Part shown: one piece after another, positions 1 to 12,539 of the stretch
How positions within the stretch are numbered: the first letter of the stretch is position 1
How the letters are laid out: every line of letters begins with the position of its first letter
Assembly: GCA_001599295.1 (NCBI GenBank)
Contig: BCGN01000001.1
Location: 1,674,001-1,738,000, forward strand
Direction: 5' to 3'
Source: Sporopachydermia quercuum
Lineage: Eukaryota; Ascomycota; Sporopachydermiomycetes; Sporopachydermiales; Sporopachydermiaceae
DNA: 64,000 nt
Notes under the pieces: generated by a model
What the model was told of the DNA's origin: nothing
The model's database searches: none
The model's input: only the letters and a program-made list of their open reading frames with translations
Position numbers and translations under genes: made by a program

Positions 1-1068
1 CTCATTAACGAATTTGAGGAGAAAGTCAAAACTGTTAAGCAATCATCACCGCTCTCCCAACGGAATGCATCAAAAGCTACCCGGAAATTAAATAGACCTT
101 CTGCTGGTCAGCTAGTGTTTGTGTTGGATCCGACGGGGAAAACACGGCTTGAGGCTGCCCACCCTACAACGATTAACAAACATGGACCTAATTACCATGT
201 AAAGCTTATTGAGAAAAATAGTAGGATAAAAATTGTGGAAAACGATGAAAGTCCTAGCAAAAGAAGGATCAGTTTCCTAAAAACACGGAAAAAATCTCAA
301 AGTAAAAGAAAACCCAAAAAGGAGAAACCTAGTAGTAGTAAAACGATTGATGACTTCTTTGCCCGAGAGACAAAGCTTGACAAAACGGAAATCAAAGAAG
401 AAATTATTAGCGAAGATTCCGCGCCCGAAAATATAACTAGCTTTGTTGACGGAAAGATGACAATAACCACAGGTGGAGAGATACAATTCACTAGTCCTAG
501 TAAACATCCACCAAGTCATTCCAAAGTGCTAGATGCTACACCAAGAAAGAAAAAAGAAAATAAAGAAATAGGGGGAGCTAAGGGAAATGATAGAACCCCT
601 AGAATTAATGTTGAGAATAGTAAACTTGGGACAAGTGAGTTATTATTTTTACTGGGTTCTTCGGATTCGGAGTCTGATTTTAATTCGGATCATTCGGAGT
701 TATTGAAATCTCCATTAAGAAGGCGGATGATTTCTGACGATGGAAGAAAGAGAATGCTTGCTCTGGAGAATGTGAAGTTTTCTGATGAAGGAGACGAGGA
801 ATCCGAAGACCGTGATTTTTTGAAATATGATGCCAACTCTCGATTTAATTTACTTGCCGATGTACGGAAGAACCTATTCAAAGCTGCGGAAAAACCTGAC
901 ACATCGGGAAAGGGAATGGGAAAGAGAGAACAAATACTGCAGTCAGAGAAGAAAATGGTTTGTTCAAGTAAGGATCAGTTTGTTGTACCATCCGATTNGG
1001 GCTCAGAAGAATTCTCAGATGTTGATTTTTCATTCAAATCAAACCATTCCGTCTTTTCTATTGACTAG
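1..1068 (+). CDS. 3' part of an unrecognised basic/acidic nuclear-type protein (partial)
   Basis: The frame is open from base 1 to a TAG at 1066-1068, so the start lies outside the window. I do not recognise the family. The visible part is about 355 residues, mostly disordered. It has a short conserved-looking stretch near its start (GQLVFVLDPTGKTRLEA), then Lys/Arg-rich segments that could be nuclear localisation signals. A TIDDFF motif around base 347 resembles the hydrophobic core of a PCNA-interacting peptide but lacks the usual glutamine. Ser/Asp/Glu clusters and several SP or TP sites (SPSK, SPLRRR, TPRKK) suggest CDK-type phosphorylation. A chromatin, replication or cell-cycle factor is an inference only. 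One N falls inside the frame near base 998. Confidence 0.6.
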   Translation, partial: LINEFEEKVKTVKQSSPLSQRNASKATRKLNRPSAGQLVFVLDPTGKTRLEAAHPTTINKHGPNYHVKLIEKNSRIKIVENDESPSKRRISFLKTRKKSQSKRKPKKEKPSSSKTIDDFFARETKLDKTEIKEEIISEDSAPENITSFVDGKMTITTGGEIQFTSPSKHPPSHSKVLDATPRKKKENKEIGGAKGNDRTPRINVENSKLGTSELLFLLGSSDSESDFNSDHSELLKSPLRRRMISDDGRKRMLALENVKFSDEGDEESEDRDFLKYDANSRFNLLADVRKNLFKAAEKPDTSGKGMGKREQILQSEKKMVCSSKDQFVVPSDXGSEEFSDVDFSFKSNHSVFSID

Positions 1069-3883
1069 CATTAGGAAGCAGACCCTCTGACTTTGATCAA
1101 AGACAGCAAACTTAGTTAATGCTCTTATCGCTTATTCTTTACATATTTTACTTTAAAGCGATTGAAATATCCACAGATTGTGATAATGAATCATTGAGCA
1201 GCTATCATGATTAAAGTAGTACCCAAAGATTACGATGAGCATAATGTGATTATGTAATGTCAAATACTATTTCAACAGATACTGCTCATCGTCATATTTC
1301 ACATACTAACTTAGCTTTTCTTCCATCAACTTCTCTCAAGTCTATTCTTAGAAAAAATAGAGAAGCATTGGTTCTAGCATGGTTTTTCCGGTGCGGATCA
1401 ACTTATTGTGTATCTATGACCAGCTTATAAAACAAGTATCCATTATTGCGCTAGGGAATATTTAACACTATTCTGGAACATTTGGAGATTCCGAGATAAT
1501 CCTAATAATACCACGGGCCTAAAGCACCTGATTTCCTATACTGCCTTGATGTCTCTTTGATCTATCCGAAATCCGGGGTAGGTACTATTCCGGTTTTTTT
1601 TCGTGAAGCCAGCATAACCCTATTAGGATATGGATTGAAATCAGGTAGATATCGCGCATGTGATAGGAAGCCTTTGAATCTCATCTTGTTTCTTGTCATA
1701 TCTGGAAAGCGAAGTCAGATGATGTGACAAGGCCAAACGATCATATGACAAAGATGATATAAATGGATAAAATGTAAGGAACGGTAGAGGGAGAAGAGAA
1801 TATATGAGGTGGTTACTTCTTTAATACATTGTTGAAAGAAGATCGAATTGTTTCATAACTCAATTAAGAGATATCAGTTAATTACTCTATAGAAAATCTT
1901 ATACGCAGGGAAATCACCCTCTCCATTATACCTAGATAAATTGAAGATTTCCTCGCATCTTCTGGCGAGCCAAGTTGGAGATTAGTCAACCCAATCTCCT
2001 CGAATGAATAAATAGCAATTATACCAGGATTGATATTTAGGTATCTACAGTTCAAGGTAATCAATTTCCCCACGATCCAACCACCATTCTATTCACCCGA
2101 ATTCTTTCCTCCTATTTTTAGTTCAATCGGGTTATTGAGTGAAAATTGTCAATTTGAAGAACCAAACACAATGTTTTTTATATTGCTTAGCCGAGCACGG
2201 AGAATCGCAAAGTATTTCTTCACTATGGTGCTTACGTTATTGCTTACGTAAGAGGAACAATATCGGAAATTATAGATAACTTTAAATGTAGTGAGTAAAA
2301 AATGTATGTACATGTAAGAAGTGACAGCTTGTTCCGAATAGATCCGGAATAAGTTCAAAGTTAATACCCCAGATTCGTTTACGGACTCCAGTTGCTCACC
2401 ATTTAAATGAGTAAAGTAGCAAGTGTACCCTTGAAATAGCCGGTAGATGTCGGAATGAGGAATGGGTTGGTTGTGTGAAGGATACGTACAATTCATATGA
2501 CATGAGAAGGATGAATCTAGGCTTTATCAAGTGATAGGTGGAAAGTCATCGCGTGAGACGTGTAAGTAGAAGAAAATCAGACTGCTGAAGTAGAAGAAAG
2601 TATAAGAAAGAAAGAAGGAGCTTTCAGAATGAATTAAAGCAATAATAGGCAAGTTTCCGTAGGTGAATAGGTCTTTGGGGTCAGAAAGGGCCTTTTGCAT
2701 ATATATCGCCTATTGAATTGCAATTGGCTTGTAGTAGTATAATAGTTCACTTGTCATACAATAATTTCATTTCCTAAGTGGGTGTCTTTATTTTGTCATG
2801 CAGAGATGACCTGTCAATGAACAAGATTACTTGGAGTGATTAAAAAACACTAAACACTACTTGGGCACATCATGAGTTAGACTAATTTAGACATCCTTGT
2901 TTATTTCGAAGGCTCTTAATGGTCATCAAATCCAGAATGCACTGTTTGATTAGGAGAATCATAGGTTGAAGGAAAATTAGGTCTGATATGAAATACAAGC
3001 ATAACTTCGAAATCTGGGGAAAATAAAATAGTCATGACAAATCAGATTCATTTGTATTTTTATGAACACCAAGAGGAAGTAGACAAATAATTTACCAAAC
3101 TCTACGGCTATTTTAAATGTGTGTTATATTTTTATCATTGAGGAACCAATCATCACAATCTCAACTACTTACCAATCCTTTAATACTCAACTCCAACCCC
3201 CGCATAATGTTCATTCTGTTAAATAAATCTTCCATCAGTGAAATCCCGACAAAATATATCTGATGTCTCATATTAGCTCTTTGTCACATTAATGTACTCA
3301 GTCTCATTTTCCATGCTCATCATGTCTCATTTACCATCATCCCAATCACCAATTTGACTGGAACTACACTAACTACTCGCATTACCATCATTTCTTCTCA
3401 ATTCTTGTCATCAAATCATCCGACACTCAACCCGTTCTTTCCCTACATTCCAACCATCTCTTCCTCAAGTTTCCCTCATCTCTATTCTTTGTCACCCTTT
3501 TCTCCGCTAAAAAGTATACTGAAGGATATTCTCATCCATATACGCAAGACCTAAAAATTAATCTCCTGTTTGTTCCGAAATCTGGAGTAAATGTATGGAA
3601 GAAGTCGAACTTTATTTCTATTATTACCACTATAATGCAAATTTCACAATTCATTTTCTCTCATCAAAGGACAAATGGTTAGTGTGATAATAATGAGGGT
3701 AAAGAAATATGGGAATAGTATTTAAATAGGAGGAATTCCCATTAAAAGACTTAAAAAATACTATTAAATATTTTAAAAATTTTCCTTTGGATTGAATATC
3801 GAATCATCAAATCACTCAGTTCTATCGTATTTGTAGTTAGCTATCATAGAATAGAACAACATTATTCATAGCAACCTTTCACA
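1069..3883. other. Long non-coding stretch upstream of PCK1
   Basis: About 2.8 kb without a convincing gene. The longest frames (for example 2149-2496 minus and 2030-2251 plus) have no family resemblance and look random. The region ends in the promoter of PCK1, a gene that in yeasts is strongly glucose-repressed, so a long upstream control region is plausible. I could not identify specific activator sites with confidence. Confidence 0.6.
3719..3728 (+). promoter_or_regulatory. Probable TATA element of PCK1
   Basis: TATTTAAATA lies about 155 bases before the PCK1 ATG, followed by an A/T-rich stretch and a short leader. The spacing suits a yeast TATA box in a highly inducible gene. This is assigned by motif and position only. 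Confidence 0.4.
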
Positions 3884-5548
3884 ATGACTCCTGCTGTCAA
3901 CGTCACCAAATTGCATCCTCAAGGTGTTGAGCCTGATCACACTGAGTTGGAAGAAGAATTATATGAAACTGCTCATATTGATTATAACAGAGTTCATATC
4001 AACCATAACCCTAGTGTTCCATCTTTGTACGAAGATGCCTTAGTTCACGAAATCGGATCAGCTATCAACTCAACTGGTGCTTTAGTTGCATCTTCTGGTA
4101 AGAAGACTGGTAGATCACCAAAGGACAAGCGTATTGTTGATGAACCATCATCTTCTGAACACATTTGGTGGGGACCCGTGAATAAGAAGTTGACTGAACA
4201 ATCATGGTTAGTTAACAGAGAAAGAGCAATTGATTACTTGAATACTAGAGAACGTATTTATGTTGTTGATGCTTATGCTGGCTGGGATCCTAAATACAGA
4301 CTTAAAGTCAGAGTTGTTTGCGCTAGAGCCTATCATGCCTTATTCATGAGAAACATGCTAATTAGGCCCTCCAAGCAAGAATTGGAAGACTTCGGAAAGC
4401 CTGATTTCACTATTTATAATGCTGGTACTTTCCCTGCCAATAGATACACTTCTGGTATGACTTCCAACACTTCAGTTGCTATCAACTTCAAGGAAATGGA
4501 AATGCTTATCTTGGGTACTGAATACGCCGGTGAAATGAAGAAGGGTATCTTCACTGTGATGTTCTACTTACAACCTGTTAAATACAAGGTTCTTACTTTA
4601 CACTCATCTTGTAACGAAGGTTCTGACGGTGATGTCACTTTATTTTTTGGTTTATCAGGTACTGGTAAGACAACTTTATCTGCTGATCCTAACAGATTAC
4701 TTATTGGTGATGACGAACACTGCTGGTCTGACGATGGTGTCTTCAACATTGAAGGTGGTTGTTACGCTAAGTGCTTAGGTCTTTCTGGTGAAAAGGAACC
4801 TGACATTTTCAATGCTATTAGATTTGGTTCCGTTTTAGAAAACGTTGTTTTCGATCCTATCAGCAGAGAAGTTGATTACGATGATGCCACTTTAACTGAA
4901 AACACCAGATGTTCTTATCCTATTGAATATATTCCTAATGCAAAGATTCCATGTCTTACATCTTCTCATCCATCCAACATTATCTTGTTGACTTGTGATG
5001 CTAGAGGTGTTATCCCTCCTATCTCCAAGCTTACAAATTCTCAAGTTATGTATCATTTTATTTCTGGTTATACTTCTAAGATGGCTGGTACCGAAGAAGG
5101 TGTTACTGAGCCTGAGGCTACTTTCTCTGCCTGTTTCGGTCAACCTTTCTTGGTCTTACACCCAATGAAGTACGCTCAAATGCTTTCTGATAAGATGACT
5201 GAACACAAGGCCAATGCTTGGTTATTGAACACTGGATGGACTGGTCAATCTTACACCAAGGGAGGCAAGAGATGTCCACTTAAGTACACTAGAGCTATTT
5301 TGGATGCCATTCACTCTGGTGAACTTTCCAAGGTTGAATACGAAACTTTCCCTGTTTTCGGTCTTCAAGTTCCTAAGTCAGTTCCAACTGTTCCAAGTGA
5401 AATCTTGAATCCTGCAAACGCATGGCAAGGAGGAAAGGAAGAATTCTTTGGTGAGGTTACCAAACTTGCCAAGCTATTCTCTGAAAATTTTGAAACCTAC
5501 AAGTCTGGCGCTACTGAGGAAGTTATTGCAGCTGGTCCTTCTGTCTAA
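3884..5548 (+). CDS. PCK1: Phosphoenolpyruvate carboxykinase (ATP)
   Basis: Cytosolic ATP-dependent PEPCK, which converts oxaloacetate plus ATP to phosphoenolpyruvate, CO2 and ADP, the committed step of gluconeogenesis. At 554 residues it matches the family (S. cerevisiae Pck1 is 549). The kinase-1 P-loop GLSGTGKT is at residues 256-263, followed by the kinase-2 metal site IGDDEH near 274 and the [16 protein letters not shown] block. The substrate-binding region [13 protein letters not shown] is at about 71-83. Codons are strongly biased toward T- and C-ending forms, as expected of a highly expressed gene, in contrast to its flanks. The ATG is the first in frame and follows an A-rich leader. 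There is no intron. Transcriptional glucose repression is known for the family and is not shown by this sequence alone. Confidence 0.98.
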   Translation: MTPAVNVTKLHPQGVEPDHTELEEELYETAHIDYNRVHINHNPSVPSLYEDALVHEIGSAINSTGALVASSGKKTGRSPKDKRIVDEPSSSEHIWWGPVNKKLTEQSWLVNRERAIDYLNTRERIYVVDAYAGWDPKYRLKVRVVCARAYHALFMRNMLIRPSKQELEDFGKPDFTIYNAGTFPANRYTSGMTSNTSVAINFKEMEMLILGTEYAGEMKKGIFTVMFYLQPVKYKVLTLHSSCNEGSDGDVTLFFGLSGTGKTTLSADPNRLLIGDDEHCWSDDGVFNIEGGCYAKCLGLSGEKEPDIFNAIRFGSVLENVVFDPISREVDYDDATLTENTRCSYPIEYIPNAKIPCLTSSHPSNIILLTCDARGVIPPISKLTNSQVMYHFISGYTSKMAGTEEGVTEPEATFSACFGQPFLVLHPMKYAQMLSDKMTEHKANAWLLNTGWTGQSYTKGGKRCPLKYTRAILDAIHSGELSKVEYETFPVFGLQVPKSVPTVPSEILNPANAWQGGKEEFFGEVTKLAKLFSENFETYKSGATEEVIAAGPSV

Positions 5549-7930
5549 GCTCTTAGCATTTTATAGCATATACATATGTAATTGGGCGGTTTAATTCATA
5601 ATTGTATTTATAAAGTATTGTTCTGAGTAGTAGATAGCTTGTAAAGAAAATAAAGAAAATAGAGACAGAGACCTAACTTAAAGTAAATTGTATCCCATTT
5701 ATAGATACAGCTTGTGAAGTATTTAGACAACAAAGAAGAATCCGTTATATTAATCCCAACTTCTTATACTAGTTAGTATATATGAATCTATTTTTCCATT
5801 GGCCTACTTGCTTAGAAGTAACAATGTTGTGGGCGGTTAGGCTTATCTGAGAGGCTTCCTGTTCTTCTTAGGACAAAAACTTTGCATGTAGCCATAATTC
5901 TACCCAGACACTAGACAAGTTGTTTCTCATTTATTTGGAAGTTCCGATTCAATTGATCAAATAATCAAACTGGTATTTCATTNTGATAGATAACACTCTT
6001 GTAAAAGAAGCTTTGTTTGAGGTAGTTGTATCCTAATAGAGAAGTTTTATTCGAGGAATTTAGATCTCAGATTAAGGTGCTTTTGTCACATGATACGATT
6101 GGTAAGGTCAGGTGGAAAAGCTTTTTGGCGTGGTTCATAAAAGAGTAATAGATTATACATCTTTGATAATCAGTTAGTTGCTACATGAATTTAGGTTAGT
6201 GAATGATCAGTAGTGAAAAATTTCCAGCACCGAATTAAAACTTTTCATTATCTTTATCACTTATAGTTTTTTATTTATTTATTAATAAGCATAGATCCAT
6301 TAACTTATTCTTGCTTTGAATCAGGTTTTACCTGTAGTAACATGGTAAACTTTCTTGAGGATAATACAGCCTTACATGGCAATAAAATTAATTAAAAGAG
6401 AAGAATCAGGAGGTTCCCCGTCATTACTAATAGTGTGGTATACTGACCTGAACAGATTAAAATTTATGATGTTGAACCTGCTTTTGAAATAACTTCAACA
6501 GCCAAAAAGAAACTAGAAAAAATCAACCAATAAACCTGTTATACTTAATTTATTATTTATATTCCGTTATCTCTATCGACTCTACCGTGTTTTATTCTTA
6601 TTTGATCATTTCTCATTAAATATAACTGTCGCTCGGTAATACCCCGTTTGAGAAATTGAGTTTGGGTATAAGCTCAAGACAAAAAGCTAAATAAGCTTAA
6701 TCACAGTGATGGTCCATGTGAAACCGAAGAACAATGAGGAAGAAACTAAGAACAAAGTAACAATACTTTGTGGTATGACAGTTGTACTCTTACAATGGTT
6801 GAAGTGGTTTGTAAATTAAGAAAAAAAAATAGATTTTAAACACATAAGCTAGTAGTAGATACATATAAACTAAGCATTCTGATGATATAGGAAGAAGCAG
6901 CTAGTGAAATATTAGTTTCTAACTTTAAACCTTATTTTATTTTACTTCAAATGCAAGTACCCTCGAGATAATCGAGATGATATTTGATTGATTTAGATTT
7001 CCTTTACTATAAATATTTGATTCATGATTTGTTCTTGCTGATGATAACAGGTTTCTCTCTTAATAGATATTCTTTTACCCAGGCTTTGCTTCCCTTTCGT
7101 TCTTATCCCTCCTGCTCATTCCGTATACCCGTCAAATTACTCATTGACTTGCATAAACGTTATGCATAAACTTATTTAACTTTCGGGACGTTATTGCTCT
7201 TCGTCCCGATAAGCCTCCTTGATATTTTTAAAGAACCATCTATCCCAGCACGAGACATCTTCTTCCACACACTAAACACGATCCAAGTAACAGTTTTGAA
7301 TTCCAACATTTCTCAAACTAAAATCAAAAAGTACTTTAACACTCCTAATCTACTGCATCTTCAAACATTTTCAAGCCTTAAGAAAAGTGGAAAAACAAAT
7401 TCATATCTCCCCCTAGTTCCAAACTTTCCGGACAATCAACCTTTCGCTAGTCTTCCTTACCATCTGAGTACCGGACAATCAACTCAAATTCTCTTTCTTT
7501 TTACGAAAAGCTTTTCTGTTATCTCTTTCCCATTTGAATTCCCTGTTACAACTTATCATCCATCTCTCAAGGAAATAGGTCTAGAAACCAAAGCTTGTTT
7601 GCAGTCAGAGAAACATTTCTAATTTCCAGAAAAGCTGTATAAGTTACATCAATTTTCAGCCAATCACGCATCAAACACACGGGAAGTGTATCATTGCGTG
7701 CGTGGGTGCATGAGTAAAAAAAAGCTTATTGTCTCTACTTACAGTGAGAGAACGAGATAGATCCCATTGCAGTTTGCACATGGAAACTGCTTTTTATTTT
7801 TGTTACCAAGCAAAACAACANCTGTAAACAACATTATCTACAGTTCTATTGATATTGCATAGTTGTACATAAATCTAGAAGAAAAAAGTTTGAATCCAAA
7901 GTAATACAAGCACTAATTCTATCAGGCATC
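5549..7930. other. Non-coding stretch between PCK1 and the arrestin gene
   Basis: About 2.4 kb. The only long frame (7194-7622 plus) begins with TTG, contains no methionine and has no family features, so I do not call it. A 13-base stretch (CCGGACAATCAAC) occurs twice near 7428 and 7473. The rest is A/T-rich and presumably holds the PCK1 3' end and the arrestin promoter. Confidence 0.6.
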
Positions 7931-10900
7931 ATGGTGAGCCGCTCAGGTACTGTATCATCAGGATCCAGAAGATCGCACAGCTCATCAGTAACAAATAATT
8001 CTAGACCAGGTAGTCCATTATCGCCAATTCTTAACTCAAGGCCTATTTCTCCACCTGTGTCTGCTGCAGGGTTTCCTTCGAATGCTCTAAGCCATCAAGA
8101 TGTCGTTGCAGGCTCATCAACAATACAAGCATTTATAATGCTGGCAGAACCACATATATATGTCCAAGGATTTGAAGAACAGGAGATGGAGGAAGCACCA
8201 CCAACGATGCTGCGGGGCTCGTTAATTCTACGAATATCAAGACCTACAAAGCTGAAAGCGATTTCGCTGATGTTTAAAGGGATAGCGACTACGGAATGGC
8301 CTGAAGGAATTCCACCGAAACGGCAAGAGACATCGGAAACCATTGAACTAATATCACATGGCTGGCCATTTTTCAACGCTCATTATCCCTTAGAAAATGA
8401 TCGATTCCCATTTTGTGGAGCCCATATCATCCGACCGTACGGTGGATCATCCGACAAGGACAAGGACAGTGGATTTTCGGATCTAACTACTACAATATCA
8501 CCGATGCCGGGCTCACCCATATTAGGAGTACTTTCTCCAAGAATCTCGTCATCTTCAATATCTGCAATATCATTGTCTCCCGTTTTAAAGCATAGCAGAC
8601 CTTCAGCATCAATTTTAAATCATTTGGAATCTCCAAAATCTCGCCTTAGATCTGGTTCCGATTCAGAATACAACCGATCCAATACTTCCAATCTCAACTC
8701 CAATGCAGATGCCGAACTCAACCTGCATCAAACTTTAGCATCTGATACAATGTCCATAACCGGTATCCGAAGTAAGGGCTATTCTGTATTTCCGGCTGGT
8801 GACTACATATACAACTTCGAACAGCCAATCCATGCATCTATTCCGGAAACAATATCTTGTACGTTCGGAACAGTTCAATACTGTCTAGAAGCCACTATAG
8901 AGCGTTACGGAACTTTTAAATCAAATCTTGTCGGTAAGAAACCAGTGACGATTGTCCGGACAGTCTCAGATGATTCTCAAGAATCCTCGGAACCAATAGC
9001 AATTTCTAGAGATTGGGAAGATCAGCTTCATTACGATATCGTTATTGGCGGAAAAGCTTTCCCTATCAACACAAGTATTCCCATAGCGTTCAAACTTACT
9101 CCGCTTGCTAAGATCCAACTTCATAGAATTAGAGTTTATCTTACCGAGAATGTGGAGTATTTCGCTAAGAAAAAGAAGGTTCATCGGCTTGAAACGATAA
9201 AGAAGTTTTTGATTCTAGAACATGTTCCCGTCGGTGGAGCGGAAGACTCTCTTTTCGGGACGCTGGAAGAAGTGGGAGAGATTGGATCGGCAAACTCCGG
9301 AGTAGGTGCCATGGAAGCCGAGTTTTCAATGCTTATTCCTGATACTTTATCTAAAGGAAGATTCACTATTCAACCGGATTCTTCCTATGAAAATATCAAT
9401 GCTCATCATTGGATTAAGATTTCATTAAGATTATCTCGGAAAGACCCCGATAATCCAGAGAAACGGAAACATTATGAAATCTCTATTGATTCTCCTATTC
9501 ATATATTATCTCCGCTTTGCAATCTCAAATATATCTCACTTCCGCCTTACTCCCCAGACGCTATTCCGGAAACTTCAGAAATGTTGGAACTCACATATTC
9601 AGGCTTAAACATTCCTTCTCAACCTTCAACTCTTTCACTTGACTCGGTCTTAGGACAAATGGCAGGTCCACAAGTAGGTTCAAATCCGGGTCATCTTAGA
9701 AGTAGAGCAGCAACAGTCCCTGTTCCGGGTTCAGGTATCGGAACAGCTTCAAGTATGCAAACCGATGACGGTGGAGTTGGTAGTGGAACTACAAATGATT
9801 CAATGGTATATTATCCCAGAAATTACGTTCATAGAACGGCTACAGGACCCTTATCTCCGCAAGTTACTGCTATATCTTCTCCGTTATTATCACCTCATTT
9901 GCAGGAAGTGCCTCCTCCACCATTTCAAGAACGGGATCGTCATCCGATTATAAACGAAGCGCCTCCTATATATGAAGAAATTGTCAGAACAACGGCTTTG
10001 GGATCTGTGTTATCAACTCCAGTTTCTGAGACTCAAACTTCGGATCATTCTGGGGCTGCAATAGGAGCTGGAACAGATCTACCGGTACAAACTCTACCAG
10101 ATATCGGAGATTATTATGATAGATATCAAACAGATAGTAATAGCATATTAACATCGACGAGTAGCGGGGCGGCTAGCGGATCGACATCCACATCATATTC
10201 AATAGCACCGTCTGCTACCGGTACTAACGGAGCGGAAGACGGGAAATCCTTGCGTTCAGTCTCCACTAGAAATTCCAGAGAAAGCGGAGAAGTTGGAGAA
10301 TCTAATCCGGTCTTACAGCTGGCGGATATAAGCTCGGGAGATCTTGGGCTTGGTTCGAAACACTCAGAATCCTTAAACGTGCCCATATCCATACTACCTA
10401 GTAGTTTCCATACCGGAGAGATGTCAAATGATAGCANCAGATTGCCTGATGGTACCAGTATGTCTACCCGTACTCAGGAAAATGAAAATAATGGAGTTGA
10501 TGCTAGTTCACCTGAAGCTTCAGGAAAGGATAGCGTAGAAACTCCTAGAGGGACTGGATTGAATCAAGTAATAACCGCCTCCGACTTCCTCCATCAGGAA
10601 TATTCTAATAGTCCCGATAGTTCAGTTGCGTCTGATAATATCGAAGCTGACAATACAATATCTCGATCAATTTCTCCGTCGTCGGAATATGCTGCATCTT
10701 TAGCGTTCTCGGAAGCTGAGCAAGAGCCACTGTTGACNACTATCAAATCAGCTACATCAAATTCATCATTAGCATCAGCAGATAGAACCTCAAACTCATT
10801 TGCCCACCCCCCTCCGAATTTCTACCATCTGAGAAGACAATCAAATGCCAGTCTATTGTCGGGTGATCGCAATGGTTCTGTTGATATCACATCGTTTTAT

Positions 10901-11407
10901 CCTCAGTTAGTAAACTCAGAACGGAGAAGTTCGCAACTCACATTGGCTTCAGACGTTCTAGGGCATTCAATTAGTCCCGTAGAACCAGCTCAATTTGTAC
11001 CAGGAAGTATCGGAGAAGATACAAGAGATACCTCCCCGCGCTTCAAACTTGGGTTATTCCGAAGTGGAAAAGAAACCAGAAAGAACTATCAAAATCCTGA
11101 AGAAGTATCACAAGATATTTATAATGAACCAATAACTTTCGGTTTGAAGAGCATGAGATCTCCGTCTTTTGGAATCGGAATGGATCCAACTGTTGACATG
11201 GAGATTTCGGAACTATCAGAAACATTCAACCGAGTTGGTATCAAATCATTAGGACAACCATCTGCTAGCACTGCAAGCAATAGCACTAGGAAAAATAAAA
11301 GTGGATGCGATACATCATCACAGTCACAATATAATGCCGCGATGCCAATATTGTCTACTATTGCATCCAATGGAGTGGAAGATGAAAAGTTGTATGAAAA
11401 GGATTGA
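7931..11407 (+). CDS. Alpha-arrestin (ART family, ALY/ECM21-like ubiquitin-ligase adaptor)
   Basis: An alpha-arrestin of 1158 residues. Such proteins bind plasma-membrane transporters and recruit the Nedd4-type ligase Rsp5 for ubiquitylation and endocytosis. The arrestin N-half starts near residue 70 (AEPHIYVQGF, then LRGSL and the TEWPEGIPPK block typical of fungal ARTs). A Ser-rich insert of roughly 120 residues follows, then the C-half with PIAISRDWED and VYLTENVEY, ending near 500. A PPxY motif (PPIY) at about residue 678 and an LPPY at about 537 are candidate Rsp5-binding sites. The last 500 or so residues are Ser/Thr-rich and disordered, typical of phosphoregulated ARTs. S. cerevisiae has ALY1/ALY2 and ECM21/CSR2 in this size class; I cannot decide between them. 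Two codons contain N. There is no intron. Confidence 0.87.
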   Translation: MVSRSGTVSSGSRRSHSSSVTNNSRPGSPLSPILNSRPISPPVSAAGFPSNALSHQDVVAGSSTIQAFIMLAEPHIYVQGFEEQEMEEAPPTMLRGSLILRISRPTKLKAISLMFKGIATTEWPEGIPPKRQETSETIELISHGWPFFNAHYPLENDRFPFCGAHIIRPYGGSSDKDKDSGFSDLTTTISPMPGSPILGVLSPRISSSSISAISLSPVLKHSRPSASILNHLESPKSRLRSGSDSEYNRSNTSNLNSNADAELNLHQTLASDTMSITGIRSKGYSVFPAGDYIYNFEQPIHASIPETISCTFGTVQYCLEATIERYGTFKSNLVGKKPVTIVRTVSDDSQESSEPIAISRDWEDQLHYDIVIGGKAFPINTSIPIAFKLTPLAKIQLHRIRVYLTENVEYFAKKKKVHRLETIKKFLILEHVPVGGAEDSLFGTLEEVGEIGSANSGVGAMEAEFSMLIPDTLSKGRFTIQPDSSYENINAHHWIKISLRLSRKDPDNPEKRKHYEISIDSPIHILSPLCNLKYISLPPYSPDAIPETSEMLELTYSGLNIPSQPSTLSLDSVLGQMAGPQVGSNPGHLRSRAATVPVPGSGIGTASSMQTDDGGVGSGTTNDSMVYYPRNYVHRTATGPLSPQVTAISSPLLSPHLQEVPPPPFQERDRHPIINEAPPIYEEIVRTTALGSVLSTPVSETQTSDHSGAAIGAGTDLPVQTLPDIGDYYDRYQTDSNSILTSTSSGAASGSTSTSYSIAPSATGTNGAEDGKSLRSVSTRNSRESGEVGESNPVLQLADISSGDLGLGSKHSESLNVPISILPSSFHTGEMSNDSXRLPDGTSMSTRTQENENNGVDASSPEASGKDSVETPRGTGLNQVITASDFLHQEYSNSPDSSVASDNIEADNTISRSISPSSEYAASLAFSEAEQEPLLXTIKSATSNSSLASADRTSNSFAHPPPNFYHLRRQSNASLLSGDRNGSVDITSFYPQLVNSERRSSQLTLASDVLGHSISPVEPAQFVPGSIGEDTRDTSPRFKLGLFRSGKETRKNYQNPEEVSQDIYNEPITFGLKSMRSPSFGIGMDPTVDMEISELSETFNRVGIKSLGQPSASTASNSTRKNKSGCDTSSQSQYNAAMPILSTIASNGVEDEKLYEKD

Positions 11408-12539
11408 AAGGGAAAGATAGAGTGTGATGAAGTAAAGTAGGGTTATTTAATGAATAGATAGAGTAAACGGAATAAATGGGCCGTAAGTATAATACGAGAT
11501 GAGTAGTAGTTGGCAACATTTTATACAGTAATATTCAATAGAATTAATAATAAAATCACTACTATAGAAAAGATCATTCTCTTATATGACTATGTATCTT
11601 TGGCCTTGTTACTCAGTCACCAATTAGTTTAATATATCGAAGAGCATCACATGAATAAATGTATAAACAGCACTCAAACTTGTCTTCATACTATCTAATT
11701 CTAAAGATCTGACCAAATTCCAATTAGTCAGAAAGGTTCTCTTTCTTCAAACGTATAAACGAGCCTTGCTTTGATCAGAACCCCCAACTCTCGGATTATT
11801 TGATGAAAGTGAGTCAGTAAACCAGTAATCTTTGTTATTTTTACCGCACATCGATAACAATGTTCGTGCTGATTCATCTCTCTCATTAAATAGCCGGCCG
11901 TCTTATAGACTCCAATACCATCATTCAATGTTACAATCGTTTTTTCTAATAAAAGNAAGACAGAATATATATAAATCAAGACATAAGTCAAAATATCTTG
12001 TATAATAACCACCAAGAGTCACAGAAAAGGTCAGCAGTCTCTCGAACCGGTAGTTCATAATACCCTATGGATAGCGATTGAATCTATTAAATCTTCGGGA
12101 TAGATGCAAAATTTTGAGGATGATCTTCCAGCAACAATCACTAGTAAACAGAAACTGTATGAAATTCTCAACTCCAGTCGATGCAAATACACCACTAGTA
12201 GCAATCACTTATCACTTACCAATACTGCTTCCAGGTGCCAGGAATTATATTTGTCACCACCACTTATGGATGCACGCCATTCATTGATTTTCGCTACTTG
12301 CACTTTAAATCGTTCCAACCCTGAAAACAAATAAGAGTTTCTTGGAGTGAATACTGGAAAACGTGCCAACGAAAACAGAAATCAAGTCAAATTGTCCTGC
12401 TAACCCGTCATTTTCATTCAACTTTTCATTGTTTCAAAATCGAGTGCAACCATATATTCTAGTAAAAAGAAATACCAGAGATACCTTGTTCTCCTTTATT
12501 CTATGGTTCTTACGTCAAACAGACCTGTCAGAAAATTTT
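11408..12539. other. Non-coding stretch after the arrestin gene
   Basis: About 1.1 kb. The minus-strand frame 11728-12015 begins with TTG and has its first ATG only midway; it resembles nothing I know. Two overlapping short plus-strand frames near 12.1 kb look random. Presumed 3' regions only. Confidence 0.5.

Noticed and set aside
2149-2496. 115-residue minus-strand frame upstream of PCK1
   Set aside because: No family features, composition like background A/T-rich DNA.
7194-7622. 142-residue plus-strand frame
   Set aside because: Starts with TTG, contains no methionine and resembles translated pyrimidine-rich DNA.
11728-12015. 95-residue minus-strand frame with a hydrophobic start
   Set aside because: Begins with TTG; the first ATG is midway and no family or splice partner is visible.
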